Notes: a model not told the origin generated them from the letters alone. A stretch of 64,000 nucleotides of DNA from Lachnospiraceae bacterium (GCA_017479935.1 JAFVBO010000066.1:26533-90532), one strand, 5' to 3'; counted from the first letter of the stretch, positions 1 through 9,510 are shown. Numbers and translations are program-made.

Positions 1-2
1 TC

Positions 3-164
3 CCCACGCCGGGAGAGTTAAAGAACGACACATACAGTTTTGAACACCCCAGGATCCGCCTGTTTGACGAGCAGAAGGCGTGGGACCGGATCCTTGCGGA
101 TGGGGAGTTTCCCCGGTTTTCCAATTCCTACTTTTTGATCGCGGAGGCGACATGGAGCAGCTGA
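3..164 (+). CDS. C-terminal fragment of an unidentified protein (5' end outside window)
   Basis: Frame 3 is open from the window edge and ends at TGA 162-164, giving the last 53 residues of a protein. The end is rich in aromatic and charged residues and finishes ...SYFLIAEATWSS. It overlaps the start of the next gene by 13 bases, the usual sign of translational coupling, so it belongs to the same polysaccharide operon. I do not recognise the family with certainty. A sugar- or SAM-dependent modifying enzyme would fit the neighbours, but this is inference only. Confidence 0.5.
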   Translation, partial: PTPGELKNDTYSFEHPRIRLFDEQKAWDRILADGEFPRFSNSYFLIAEATWSS

Positions 165-3001
165 TTTACACCAAATTTTCCAACGAGCGCGCGGCTCGGT
201 ATTCGCTGCAGACGGAAATCTGGCAGGAAGAAGACGGACAGAGGCGGGTCGTGAAGCGTGCGTGCACGCCCGAGGCGCAGGCGCACGTCGAGAATATGGA
301 GCGGGTTTATGTGGAGACGCAGGACGCGTTTTCCCGGACGTGCTTTCGCTTAAACCGCTGCAGGAAAATCGGAGCCGGGAGCGTCTGTTTCGAGTATATC
401 ACAGGGGCGAGTCTGGAAGAGAGGCTAGATCAGATTCTGCTTTCGGACGAAGGCGCCTGGGAGCGGGAAGGCATTCCCCTTGTGGAGAGCTATCAAAAAG
501 AGCTGAAAAAGCTCTATCCCGCCGAGGACTTCCAGGAGACGGCGGCCTTTCGCGACATCTTTGGAGACCTGGATCTGCCGGAGAAGCTGCCGGCCGCAAG
601 GAACGTGGACATCGATCTGATTTTCCAGAACATCTTGGAGCAGGACGGGATCTGGCATGTCATCGACTATGAGTGGACTTTTCCCTTTCCCATTCCGATC
701 AAGTATGTCCTGTACCGCGCGCTCTTTTTCTACTCGCATCAGAACGACTATCGCAAGAGCCGTCTGTTCAACGAGGATACCTTTGCCCGCTTCGGGATCA
801 GCCCGCGGGAGCGGGAGTGCTTCGATCAGATGGAGGCGCATTTTCAGGCCGCCATCGGCAAGGGCTATGTGCCGCTGCGGGATGTGATGCGCGTCAGCGG
901 CCGGGAGGAAGCGTGGCTTCCGGAAGGAGCGAAGAACGTAGAGAGCGGCCTGGCGTGGTGGAAAAAAGCTGGAGTGAAGGAAGAGGGGAGGAGTGCTGGT
1001 ATGGCGGAAGAAATAAACGAGGAGAGCAAGCCGGAAGGCCTTGCATCTGGCGGAGAATCCGGGAAAAAGCCATCCCTCTTTTCGAAAATCCGGGACAAAA
1101 TCTCGGCCTATCAAAACCGGCGCGCGATGGAGAAGAAGACGCTCTTTTCCCACATCGAAAAGGTGACGGGCGAGCCGGAGCAGCTTCGGGTGCGCGGCTG
1201 GGCCTTTACCCGCCGGGAGGCGGCGATTTCGTTTCGCGTGGTGGATTCGTGCGGGACGGCCATCCCGTTTGAGAAGCGGGAGTACAACCGCCCGGATGTG
1301 GCGCTGGCGATCACCGGGAAGGAAGAGAAGGTGTACGCCGGTTTTCAGCTGCTGTTTTTGCGGGATGACGGGGCGGAGCCGTTTTCGCTCGTGATCTCGG
1401 ACGGAAAAGAGCAGGAAACCTTCCTGTTAGAAGAAGAAAACGTTGGGAGCGCGGTGGAAGATGCGCGCAGCGAGGACTGGTCCATCGGCCCCGGGTATGA
1501 AGCCTGGTGGGCGAAGCAGAAGGTGACCCCTGAGGAAGTGGAGGAGCAGCGCGCCTTCGCGGAAGCGGACATCTTAAGCGGAGAGGGCGAGTGCCCGTGC
1601 TTTTCCATCCTGGTTCCCATTTATAAAACCCCCATTCCCTATCTGAAGGAGATGGTGGACTCGGTGCTTAAGCAGACCTGGCCTAAGTGGGAGCTGTGCC
1701 TCGCGGATGGCAGCGGAGAGGATCTGACCGCGTATCAGGTGCTGGAGGAATATGCGCAAAACGACGCTAGGATTCGCGTGAAGCGCCTGGAGAAAAACGG
1801 AGGCATCTCCGAAAATACCAACGAGGCGCTGGCTGAGGCGTCCGGGGACTGGATCGCCCTCTTGGATCACGATGACTTCCTAGCGCCGGACGCGCTGTAC
1901 GAGATGGCGAAGAAGATCCGGGAAAACCCGGAGACGGACGCGGTGTATACCGACGAGGACAAGGTGTCCATGGACGGAAAGCAGCACTACGACCCGTATT
2001 TCAAGCCGGACTTTGCCCCGGAGCTTCTGCTGTCCAGCAATTATATCTGTCACTTCTTCGCCGTGCGAAAAAGTGTCGTGGAGCAGGCGGGGCCGTTCCG
2101 CAAGGAATTTGACGGTTCCCAGGACTACGACTTCATTTTGCGCTGTACGGAGAAGGCGCGGAAGGTGGCTCACATCGGGCAGATCCTGTACCACTGGCGG
2201 ATGCATCCGGGCTCCACGGCCGCGGATCCGGCCAGCAAGAAATACTGCTATGAAGCAGGGCTTGGCGCCATCCGGGAAGCGTTGCAGCGCCGCGGGATCC
2301 AGGCGGAGGCCGAAGAGCTGGGCATCCGGCCGGGGTACTACCGCGTGCGGCCGAGCGCCCCTGCGGACGTGTCCATTCACCGCATGAAGGGCATTTCACT
2401 GTCCGAGGCGGAGGAGGCCCAGGAGGAGTTTCTGCTGTTCGAGGACCCGCTGGTCACACCCGCGGATGAAGCGATGATCCGGCTTCTGGCGGCCGATGCG
2501 TCCCTTCCTGGGATCGCGGCAGCAGGCGGCCGCATCCTGTCGAAGGACGGTGTGATTTTAGAATCCGGGCGGATTTTGGGCCTGCGGGACTTTTCAGGTT
2601 CGCCGTACCGCGGCTATCAGGCGGATCAGTTTGGATATTTCGGGCGCGCCGTGTTGCGGCAGAATGTCAGCGTGCTGTCGCTGCGCTGCCTGGTGGTGCG
2701 GCGGGATGCTTTTCTGGCCGTCGGCGGCTTTGAGGAGCGCCTTTCCGGCGACAACATGGCGGCGGATCTGTGCCTGAAGCTGCGGGAGCAGGGGTACCGG
2801 CTCCTGCTGGATCCGGACGCGGTCTTTTACGCGTCAAAGGACGCCTTTTTGTCGGAGGATTTGTCTTTGGGTGCGGAGAAAAAGGCGCAGGAGAGCCAGT
2901 ATCTGGGCCTCATCTGGGGAGAGCAGCTGGCGAAGGGAGACCCGTATTATTCCCGGAACCTTTCCCTGGCCGGGGTGGGGTACCGACTAAGAAGGATCTG
3001 A
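152..3001 (+). CDS. Modular glycosyltransferase: kinase-like N-terminal domain plus GT2 domain
   Basis: Protein of 949 residues. ATG 152 is preferred to an upstream in-frame ATG at 80 because GGAGG lies 5 bases before it and because the preceding gene ends just after it. Residues about 1-220 look like a kinase/aminoglycoside-phosphotransferase fold: VVKRA (Lys35), a hinge-like FEYITGASL, DLIFQN (Asp155, Asn160), and VIDYEW (Asp172) in the metal-site position. Residues about 345-430 form a small beta-rich domain beginning RGWAF, also present in the second glycosyltransferase of this cluster. A GT2 catalytic domain starts near residue 483 (FSILVPIYK) with the DXD-type DHDD at 572-575. More sequence of GT type follows to the end. 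The likely role is building a surface glycan on the cytoplasmic side, exported by the Wzm/Wzt pair downstream. Sugar specificity cannot be read. Confidence 0.85.
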   Translation: MEQLIYTKFSNERAARYSLQTEIWQEEDGQRRVVKRACTPEAQAHVENMERVYVETQDAFSRTCFRLNRCRKIGAGSVCFEYITGASLEERLDQILLSDEGAWEREGIPLVESYQKELKKLYPAEDFQETAAFRDIFGDLDLPEKLPAARNVDIDLIFQNILEQDGIWHVIDYEWTFPFPIPIKYVLYRALFFYSHQNDYRKSRLFNEDTFARFGISPRERECFDQMEAHFQAAIGKGYVPLRDVMRVSGREEAWLPEGAKNVESGLAWWKKAGVKEEGRSAGMAEEINEESKPEGLASGGESGKKPSLFSKIRDKISAYQNRRAMEKKTLFSHIEKVTGEPEQLRVRGWAFTRREAAISFRVVDSCGTAIPFEKREYNRPDVALAITGKEEKVYAGFQLLFLRDDGAEPFSLVISDGKEQETFLLEEENVGSAVEDARSEDWSIGPGYEAWWAKQKVTPEEVEEQRAFAEADILSGEGECPCFSILVPIYKTPIPYLKEMVDSVLKQTWPKWELCLADGSGEDLTAYQVLEEYAQNDARIRVKRLEKNGGISENTNEALAEASGDWIALLDHDDFLAPDALYEMAKKIRENPETDAVYTDEDKVSMDGKQHYDPYFKPDFAPELLLSSNYICHFFAVRKSVVEQAGPFRKEFDGSQDYDFILRCTEKARKVAHIGQILYHWRMHPGSTAADPASKKYCYEAGLGAIREALQRRGIQAEAEELGIRPGYYRVRPSAPADVSIHRMKGISLSEAEEAQEEFLLFEDPLVTPADEAMIRLLAADASLPGIAAAGGRILSKDGVILESGRILGLRDFSGSPYRGYQADQFGYFGRAVLRQNVSVLSLRCLVVRRDAFLAVGGFEERLSGDNMAADLCLKLREQGYRLLLDPDAVFYASKDAFLSEDLSLGAEKKAQESQYLGLIWGEQLAKGDPYYSRNLSLAGVGYRLRRI

Positions 3002-3059
3002 TGCGATTGTGCGCGGACTTTACGTAGGCGCGGTTGGATCATAAAAAGAGGATAAGAGA

Positions 3060-3878
3060 TTGAAAGAAAAAGCATGGATGGTGATCCCGAAAGAGCTGTG
3101 GGAGAGCCGGAAGCTGGCGTTTTCGCTGGCCAGAAATGATTTTAAAAAGAAATACGCGGGTTCCTATTTAGGAACCATCTGGGCGTTTATCCAGCCGGTC
3201 GTGACGGTGTTCGTCTACTGGTTTGTCTTTGAAAAGGGCCTTGGAAAGCTTCCCAAAACCGGCGGGCAGGAATCCTTTGTGCTGTACCTGGTCTCCGGTC
3301 TGGTTCCGTGGTTCTTCTTTTCGGATGCCTTAAACGGCGTGACGAACGCGCTTTTAGACTACATCTATCTCGTGAAGAAAGTGGTGTTTCAGATCAGCGT
3401 CCTGCCGCTTGTGAAGGTCTTAAGCGCCGTGTTTGTTCACCTGTTTTTCCTGGCGTTTTGCCTGCTCTTGTTCTTCCTGTACGGCTACCGCCCGGATCTG
3501 TATACGCTGCAGGTGCTGTATTATTCCGCGGCCATGTTCCTGTTTGTACTGGCGCTGGGGTATCTGACCAGCGCGGTGGACGTGTTTTTCCGGGATCTGG
3601 CCCAGATCATCGGCATCGTCCTGCAGGTGGGCATCTGGTTTACGCCGATCATGTGGCGGATGGAGACGCTGGACATTCCGGAATTTCTGGTCCCCATCTT
3701 CAAACTGAACCCGATGTACTATATCGTCAATGGATACCGGGAAGCCCTTCTGCGCAAGGTCTGGTTTTTTGAGCATCCGGGCCTGACGCTGTACTTCTGG
3801 GGCCTGACGGTGGTGCTGTTCGTGCTGGGCACGACGGTGTTCCAGAAGCTGAAGGTGCACTTCGCAGATGTATTATAA
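3060..3878 (+). CDS. Polysaccharide ABC exporter permease (Wzm/TagG type)
   Basis: 272-residue ABC-2 type membrane protein with about six hydrophobic segments. It contains the typical early motif NDFKKKYAGSYLGTIWAFIQP and the later FTPIMWRME and LNPMYYIVNGYR stretches of O-antigen/teichoic-acid exporters. The start is TTG at 3060, with AAGAGGA eight bases upstream; an in-frame ATG at 3078 has no comparable site. It would pair with the ATPase encoded 83 bases downstream to move a lipid-linked glycan across the membrane. Family length is normal. Confidence 0.92.
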   Translation: MKEKAWMVIPKELWESRKLAFSLARNDFKKKYAGSYLGTIWAFIQPVVTVFVYWFVFEKGLGKLPKTGGQESFVLYLVSGLVPWFFFSDALNGVTNALLDYIYLVKKVVFQISVLPLVKVLSAVFVHLFFLAFCLLLFFLYGYRPDLYTLQVLYYSAAMFLFVLALGYLTSAVDVFFRDLAQIIGIVLQVGIWFTPIMWRMETLDIPEFLVPIFKLNPMYYIVNGYREALLRKVWFFEHPGLTLYFWGLTVVLFVLGTTVFQKLKVHFADVL

Positions 3879-3903
3879 AAAAGCGCAGCCAGGTAGGAAG
3901 AGA

Positions 3904-3930
3904 GCGGATGGCCTGGGACCTGGGCTGATG
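3904..3930 (+). repeat. Partial copy of dispersed repeat family B
   Basis: The core GCGGATGGCCTGGGACCTG lies between the exporter permease and ATPase genes. The same 19-base core occurs at 9905 and 34958, and a slightly changed one at 50313, each time inside a palindrome. This copy lacks most of the left arm. It sits inside an apparent operon, so it would be transcribed. Confidence 0.6.
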
Positions 3931-3961
3931 ATTGATCAGATATAGATGAGGAAAAGAAAGA

Positions 3962-5230
3962 ATGAGCGAAACAGCGATTGCGGTGGAGCATGTCAGTAAA
4001 ATGTACAAGCTCTATGACCGCCCGAAGGACCGCTTTCTGGAGAGTCTGGGACTTTCGAAGGAGAAACGGTACAAAGAGCATTACGCGCTTCACGACATCA
4101 ACTTCCAGATACAAAAAGGCGAGACCGTGGGCATCATCGGGACGAACGGATCCGGCAAGTCCACGATCCTGAAAATTATCACCGGCGTTCTGCACCCGAC
4201 GGAAGGAAACGTGACCATCGATGGGCGGATTTCCGCGCTCCTTGAGCTGGGAGCCGGCTTTAACATGGAGTACTCCGGCCTGGAGAACGTGTACTTAAAC
4301 GGCATGATGATCGGCTTTTCCCGCGAGGAGGTGGACGCCAGGCTGGAGGATATCCTGAAGTTCGCGGATATCGGCGAGTTTATCCATCAGCCCGTGAAAA
4401 CCTACTCCAGCGGTATGTTTGTGCGCCTGGCGTTTGCGGTGGCGATCAACATCGATCCCGAAATCCTGATTGTGGATGAGGCCCTTTCGGTGGGGGATGT
4501 CTTCTTTCAGGCGAAGTGCTTCAAGAAATTTGAGGATTTTAAGAAGCTGGGGAAGACCATCGTCTTTGTAAGCCATGATCTGTCCAGCATCAGCAAATAC
4601 TGCGACCGCGTCATTCTGTTAAACGATGGAGTAAAGATGGCGGAGGGCACCCCGAAGGAGATGATCTCCCTCTACAAGCGCGTGCTGGTGGGTCAGGCCG
4701 GGAAGGACCCGGAGACGGCAGCCGCAGCGCAGGGAGAGGCGGGAGACAGCTGGAAGTCGCGTATGGTGCTGAACCCCAAGGTCGATGAATACGGCAGCGG
4801 CAAGGCGGAGATTGTGGACTTCGGGATCGAGGACGAGGATGGCCAGATCACGGGAACCCTGATCAAGGGAAGCCGGTTTACCATTCTGTCCAAGGTGCGG
4901 TTTCACGAGGAAATCGACAATCCGATCTTTACCTTTACCTTTAAGGATAAACACGGGGTTTCCCTGACGGGGACCAACACCATGTATGAGAAGGTGAGCC
5001 CGGGACGGGTCTATCCCGGGGATGTGTATACCGCGCACTTTACACAGGACATGTTTCTGCAGGGCGGCGAGTATCTGCTGTCCTTAAGCTGCACCGGCTT
5101 TGCGGACGGGGAGTTTACGGTGTATCACCGGCTGTACGATGTGTGCAGCGTGACGGTGGTCTCCGACAAGAATACCGTCGGGTATTACGACATGAATTCG
5201 GAAGTCTTCCTGGAGAAAGAAAGTAAGTAA
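3962..5230 (+). CDS. Polysaccharide ABC exporter ATPase (Wzt/TagH type) with C-terminal carbohydrate-binding domain
   Basis: 422 residues. The N-terminal ATPase domain has Walker A GTNGSGKST (about 60-68), the signature YSSGMFVRLAFA, Walker B ILIVDEALSVGD and the switch His in FVSHD. After residue about 270 a beta-sandwich resembling Wzt_C follows (VDFGIEDEDGQ ... YLLSLSCTGF), the part that in O9a-type exporters recognises the finished polysaccharide before export. The presence of this domain suggests chain-terminated glycan export rather than plain teichoic acid export. This is inference from known Wzt proteins. It is in operon order with the permease upstream and a glycosyltransferase downstream. 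Confidence 0.92.
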   Translation: MSETAIAVEHVSKMYKLYDRPKDRFLESLGLSKEKRYKEHYALHDINFQIQKGETVGIIGTNGSGKSTILKIITGVLHPTEGNVTIDGRISALLELGAGFNMEYSGLENVYLNGMMIGFSREEVDARLEDILKFADIGEFIHQPVKTYSSGMFVRLAFAVAINIDPEILIVDEALSVGDVFFQAKCFKKFEDFKKLGKTIVFVSHDLSSISKYCDRVILLNDGVKMAEGTPKEMISLYKRVLVGQAGKDPETAAAAQGEAGDSWKSRMVLNPKVDEYGSGKAEIVDFGIEDEDGQITGTLIKGSRFTILSKVRFHEEIDNPIFTFTFKDKHGVSLTGTNTMYEKVSPGRVYPGDVYTAHFTQDMFLQGGEYLLSLSCTGFADGEFTVYHRLYDVCSVTVVSDKNTVGYYDMNSEVFLEKESK

Positions 5231-5316
5231 AAGAGTGGATCTGCTTAAACACAGTTGCTTACACGTAAGGGTTTGCGGCGGAAGACGAAAGCTGACATGT
5301 CAGAAGAGGGGAACAA

Positions 5317-7386
5317 ATGAAGTACAAGATAGACAGTGAAGCGATACGGAAGGATGTCATGATGGTAAACGGCTGGGCGGTCGGCGAGACGCTGGCCGAA
5401 GAGCTGCGCTTTTCCCTGACGGATAGCCAGGGAAGGCCGGTGGAGTTTACCCTGGTGCGCCAGGACCGAGAGGACATCGTCCGGATGATGCAGGAGGAGG
5501 ACCCGGTCCGGAACGCGCCCGGCGCGGACGGCAAGGAGTATCTCCCCGGATTTTGCGTACAGTTTGTCTTTGACCCGGATGAGGTATACCTGCTGGAGGT
5601 CTCTGGAGAAAACGGAACCCGCCACGCGCATCTGCGCCCGAAGCGCCTTCGGGAAAACAAGGGGCGGGAGAACACCTGGATGGTGCGCATGCAGCGCTAT
5701 CTGAACCTGGACCGTCTGGAGGATTTCAAGGAATATCTGAAGGAAAAGGGTTTGCGTTCGTTCTTTCAGAAGGCAGGGGAAAAGATTCAGGACGAGGGCG
5801 TCAGCTACGATAAGTGGTACCAGACCTGGCACGAGACGGAGGAAAGCCTTCAGAAGCGCAATCTGGCGCTGCAGGATATCATCCGCGAGCCGGACGAGCG
5901 CCCGTATTTTCGGATTGTCCTGACGGGAAAGGCCGGACACGGAGCCTTCCAGGAGATGATGAAATCGCTGACCGGGCAGGTGTACACCGGGTATCAGATC
6001 AAGCCCCCGGCGAACCGGGTGCGGGTGGACAATCAGGAAGCGGGGCTGGCCTTCTGTCTGTTTGTGCGGAAGGATTCCGTGCTCACGCCGGGCGCCCTTC
6101 TGTACATGGCAGAGGAAGTCTCGCGTAATCCGGACACCGACCTGATCTATGGGGATGAGGACCGGATGACCGGGAAGCAGGGCAAAAAATGCATGCCGTT
6201 TTTCAAGCCGGATTTCAACTGGACCCTCCTTCGCTCCACCAACTATCTGGGAAACCTTCTGGCGGTCCGCGAGGATCTTTTGGACACCTTACAGGAGCGC
6301 GAGTTTCCGGACGGTCTGTCCTACGACCAGGTGCTGCGCCTGTGCGAAAACGCTGTTCACATCGCCCACATTCCGCATGTGCTCGTGCATGAGCGTTACC
6401 GTGGGGAGCAGATTTCCTACCATGAAGCGTACACAGACGAGCAGTGCGAGGCGGAGATGCAGGCCCTGCGTGACCACTATGCCCGCGTCGGGATTGAGGC
6501 GGAGGTGGAGCGGGGTGTCGCGCCCGGGATCTACCGCACCAGGCGGAAGGTGCACGGGAATCCGCTGGTGTCCATCCTGATCCCGTCCAAGGATCACAAG
6601 GAGGATCTGGAGCTGCTCCTGTCCTCGTTACACGAAAGAAGTTCCTATCGCGCGTTTGAGGTGATCGTGATTGAGAACAACAGCACGGATCCCGAAACGT
6701 TTACCTATTATGAGGAAGCGAAGAAAAAGTATCCTTATCTGCGGGTGATCGTGTGGGAGAGCGGCTTTAACTACGCTGCGATCAACAACTTCGGCGCCGC
6801 CCATGCCAAGGGCGACTACCTGCTGTTTATGAACAACGACATGGAGCTTAAGTCGCCGGATCTGCTCACGGAAATGCTTGGGTACTGCCAGGAAGCGGAC
6901 GTGGGAATGGTCGGAGCGCGGCTCCTGTATCCGGATGACACCATTCAGCATGCCGGCGTCTTTATCGGTATGAGCGGCCTGGCCGATCACGGCTTCCAGG
7001 GCTTCTCCGGCCACGAGGCCGGATATCACTACCGGCCCCTCATGGCGCAGGAGCTGTCGGCTGTGACCGCGGCCTGCCTGATGATGAAGAAGGAAACCTT
7101 CTTTCAGGTGGAAGGGTTTGACGAAGCCTACCGCGTGGCCTTCAACGACACGGACCTGTGCATGAAGGTGCGCGCCGCCGGCCTTCGCGTTATTTACACG
7201 CCGGAAGCCGTGATGTACCATTACGAATCAAAATCCCGCGGGCTGGAAGACACGCCGGAAAAGAAGGCACGCTTGAAGGGAGAAGTGGACCGATTCAAAG
7301 AAAAATGGCCGGAGATTCTGGAGAACGGCGACCCGTTCTACAATCCGAATCTCACGACCAAAAAACAAGATTTTTCGTTAAAATAA
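5317..7386 (+). CDS. GT2-family glycosyltransferase with degenerate first GT module
   Basis: 689 residues, start ATG 5317 behind AGAGGGGAAC. Residues about 15-105 form the beta-rich module (VNGWAVG...) shared with the first glycosyltransferase of the cluster. Residues about 190-400 resemble a GT2 fold that keeps a YGDEDRM segment but has lost a clear nucleotide-binding start, so they are probably non-catalytic. A complete GT2 domain begins near residue 418 (VSILIPSKDH) with the metal-binding NND near 506-508 and the acceptor-side motif FNDTDLCMKV. It resembles rhamnosyl/galactosyltransferases of surface polysaccharide clusters. The substrate is unknown. It is the last gene of the cluster; the next gene is on the other strand. 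Confidence 0.88.
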   Translation: MKYKIDSEAIRKDVMMVNGWAVGETLAEELRFSLTDSQGRPVEFTLVRQDREDIVRMMQEEDPVRNAPGADGKEYLPGFCVQFVFDPDEVYLLEVSGENGTRHAHLRPKRLRENKGRENTWMVRMQRYLNLDRLEDFKEYLKEKGLRSFFQKAGEKIQDEGVSYDKWYQTWHETEESLQKRNLALQDIIREPDERPYFRIVLTGKAGHGAFQEMMKSLTGQVYTGYQIKPPANRVRVDNQEAGLAFCLFVRKDSVLTPGALLYMAEEVSRNPDTDLIYGDEDRMTGKQGKKCMPFFKPDFNWTLLRSTNYLGNLLAVREDLLDTLQEREFPDGLSYDQVLRLCENAVHIAHIPHVLVHERYRGEQISYHEAYTDEQCEAEMQALRDHYARVGIEAEVERGVAPGIYRTRRKVHGNPLVSILIPSKDHKEDLELLLSSLHERSSYRAFEVIVIENNSTDPETFTYYEEAKKKYPYLRVIVWESGFNYAAINNFGAAHAKGDYLLFMNNDMELKSPDLLTEMLGYCQEADVGMVGARLLYPDDTIQHAGVFIGMSGLADHGFQGFSGHEAGYHYRPLMAQELSAVTAACLMMKKETFFQVEGFDEAYRVAFNDTDLCMKVRAAGLRVIYTPEAVMYHYESKSRGLEDTPEKKARLKGEVDRFKEKWPEILENGDPFYNPNLTTKKQDFSLK

Positions 7387-7395
7387 AAATCTTTT
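7368..7395. terminator. AT-rich convergent hairpin between glycosyltransferase and lysR genes
   Basis: AAGATTTTT (7368) pairs with AAAAATCTT (7385-7393), with T and A runs on both sides, so it could stop transcription from both directions. It overlaps the end of the glycosyltransferase and abuts the stop of the LysR gene. The stem is weak because it is nearly all A-T. Confidence 0.4.
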
Positions 7396-8317
7396 ACACC
7401 TGCCCGGCCATTTCGATGAAGGCTCGCGTTGCCCGGGAGATGAAGCGCTTTTTACTGTAGCCGATGCCTAAGTGGAAGCGCGCATCCTCCCGCTCCATGC
7501 GGATGACATGGAGTTTTTTGGAGAGCGGCAGGCTTTCGCGGCCGGAAAAGAACAGCTGCGGATAAAAGGTGATTCCCATGCCGGCCTTGCACAGCTCCAA
7601 AAGCGTTTCGATGTTTTCGGTCTCCATGACAATCTGGGGCTTGAAGCCTTCCTCCAGAAACATGTTGTCGGCGATGGAACGGACGGTATTTCCGGGTTTA
7701 TTTAAGAGGAACGGGCAGTCTTTCAGCATGGAAAGGCGGCCCGTTTTTTCGATTTCGGTCAGGACGTGGTCCTTTTCCTCGGAAAAAACAGACTCAAGGA
7801 GAGCGTCCGGCAGGATTAAAAGGACCTCCTCGGTTCCAAGCCGCACAGTTTCCGTTTCCTCTACGAGAAACGGAAGGCGGTCAATCATCAGATCAATGTC
7901 CCCCTCTTTTAAAGCGGAAGCCAGCTCCTGGTTGTTGCCCTCCAGGACGGAGATTTGGATGTGCGGGTATTCCTGCTTAAAACGCGGAAGAATGCGGGGC
8001 AGGAAGACCTTGCCGCGGGTGTGGGAGATGCCGATGCGGATCTCCCCGCGGGTGTAATCTTTGATATCCCCGATTTCCTTCAGCATCTCATCCCGCTCGC
8101 TTAAAAACGCGGCCGCGTACTCGCGAAAGACGCGGCCGGCGTAGGTGAGCTTTAAGGGGACCGTGCGTTCAAACAGCAGCACGCCCAGTTCCTCTTCTAA
8201 GGAAGAAATGTGCCCGCTTAAGGATTGCTGGGAGATAAACAGCTTCTTTGCCGCCCGCGTGAAATTTTTCTCTTCGGCCAGGGCAAGGAAGTATTCGAAA
8301 TTCAAGAAGTTTAGCAT
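7394..8317 (-). CDS. LysR-family transcriptional regulator
   Basis: 307 residues. A winged helix-turn-helix occupies residues 1-60 (FLALAEEKNFTRAAKKLFIS, then SLSGHISSLEEELG). An effector-binding domain of periplasmic-binding-protein fold follows from about 90 (EIRIGISHTRGKVFLPRIL). It is transcribed in the same direction as the PdxA-family gene 49 bases upstream, so the two probably form one unit and the regulator may control it. LysR genes more often diverge from their target; here co-transcription is what the layout shows. The effector is unknown. Confidence 0.9.
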   Translation of the reverse strand: MLNFLNFEYFLALAEEKNFTRAAKKLFISQQSLSGHISSLEEELGVLLFERTVPLKLTYAGRVFREYAAAFLSERDEMLKEIGDIKDYTRGEIRIGISHTRGKVFLPRILPRFKQEYPHIQISVLEGNNQELASALKEGDIDLMIDRLPFLVEETETVRLGTEEVLLILPDALLESVFSEEKDHVLTEIEKTGRLSMLKDCPFLLNKPGNTVRSIADNMFLEEGFKPQIVMETENIETLLELCKAGMGITFYPQLFFSGRESLPLSKKLHVIRMEREDARFHLGIGYSKKRFISRATRAFIEMAGQV

Positions 8318-8366
8318 TTCAGTTCTCGGGTTTCTTCATAGACAGGCGAATATGGCGCTTCCATTT

Positions 8367-9467
8367 TTATTTTTTCGCGTTGGCCATCCGGATGGCGTAA
8401 TCCATGGCGTTCACCAGACTGATTTCACTGGAGATGCCCAGTCCCGCGATGTCCTCACCGGTGCCGTGATCCACGGAGGCGCGGATGATGGGAAGGCCTA
8501 AGGTGACGTTCACACCGGCCACCGCGTCCCATTTCTGCAGGGCCTTGTTGTAGACGAAGCCCTTTACCTTCAGCGGAATGTGGCCCTGGTCGTGGTACAT
8601 GACGACTACGATGTCATACCAGCCGCCGAGCGCCTTGGAGAAGACGGTATCCGGAGGCGTGGGAGCCTTCTCGGGAATGCAGATGCCCTCAGCCATGGCT
8701 GCGTCGATGGCAGGCTGGATTTCCTCGATTTCCTCGGTTCCGAACATGCCGTTTTCGCCGCAGTGCGGGTTTAAGCCGGCCACGCCGATCTTGGGCTTTT
8801 CGATGCCAAGCGCCTTGCAGCCTTCGTTCGCGATGCGGATGACGTCCAGAACGCGGTCTTTCTTCACCAGGTCGCAGGCCTGCCGCAGGGAGACATGGGT
8901 GGACACATGGACAACGCGCAGCTCCTCATGGGCCAGCATCATGGTATACTTCTTCGTATTCGTAAAGTGCGCGTACACCTCTGTGTGTCCGTTGAAGTGA
9001 TGGCCGGCCAGGTTCATATTGTATTTGTTCAGGGCGTTCGTGACGGTGGCGTCCACCTCGCCGGCCATGGCCAACTCGATCACCTTTTTTACGTACTGGA
9101 AGGCAGCGTTTCCGCACATTTTCTGGCTTTCCTCGTACAGGGCAGCCACCTCGTCGGCCGGCAGCTTTTCGGAAAGCGCGGCGCGGTCCTTGCGGAAATA
9201 GCGCTTGTTCAGATCCACCAGATCCATGTCGTAGACGTCGATGGTCCCGCATTCAAAGAGAGCGTCTGAGACGGAGGAGAGCGCGCGCACCTTCATGCCT
9301 TCTGCACCTTCGATGGTCTGGATGGCAGCTTCGATGCACTTGGCATCCCCGATGATCACGGGGCGGCAGCGCTCATACGTTTCCTGTTTCATAAGAGCTT
9401 TGACGGAGAGCTCCGGGCCGTTTCCGGAGGGGTCTCCCATGGTGATTCCGATAATGGGACGGTTCAT
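8367..9467 (-). CDS. PdxA-family NAD-dependent dehydrogenase, probably PdxA2-like (4-phosphoerythronate/threonate)
   Basis: 366 residues. The start at 9467 (MNRPIIGITMGDPSGNGPE) is chosen because AAAGGAG lies six bases upstream and the family motif MGDPxGxGPE begins there; the frame stays open further upstream without homology. Family motifs GLNPHCGENG and YHDQGHIPLK are present, and His residues expected to bind the metal are kept. True PdxA oxidises 4-phosphohydroxythreonine in vitamin B6 synthesis. The HIPLK variant and a regulator beside it, with no other pdx gene here, fit better with the PdxA2 subgroup that breaks down phosphorylated D-threonate or D-erythronate. The matching kinase (DtnK/DenK) is not in the window. 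Confidence 0.85.
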   Translation of the reverse strand: MNRPIIGITMGDPSGNGPELSVKALMKQETYERCRPVIIGDAKCIEAAIQTIEGAEGMKVRALSSVSDALFECGTIDVYDMDLVDLNKRYFRKDRAALSEKLPADEVAALYEESQKMCGNAAFQYVKKVIELAMAGEVDATVTNALNKYNMNLAGHHFNGHTEVYAHFTNTKKYTMMLAHEELRVVHVSTHVSLRQACDLVKKDRVLDVIRIANEGCKALGIEKPKIGVAGLNPHCGENGMFGTEEIEEIQPAIDAAMAEGICIPEKAPTPPDTVFSKALGGWYDIVVVMYHDQGHIPLKVKGFVYNKALQKWDAVAGVNVTLGLPIIRASVDHGTGEDIAGLGISSEISLVNAMDYAIRMANAKK

Positions 9468-9510
9468 AACAGGCTCCTTTCCATGCACGGCGTGTGGTTG
9501 CGTAAGTGCT

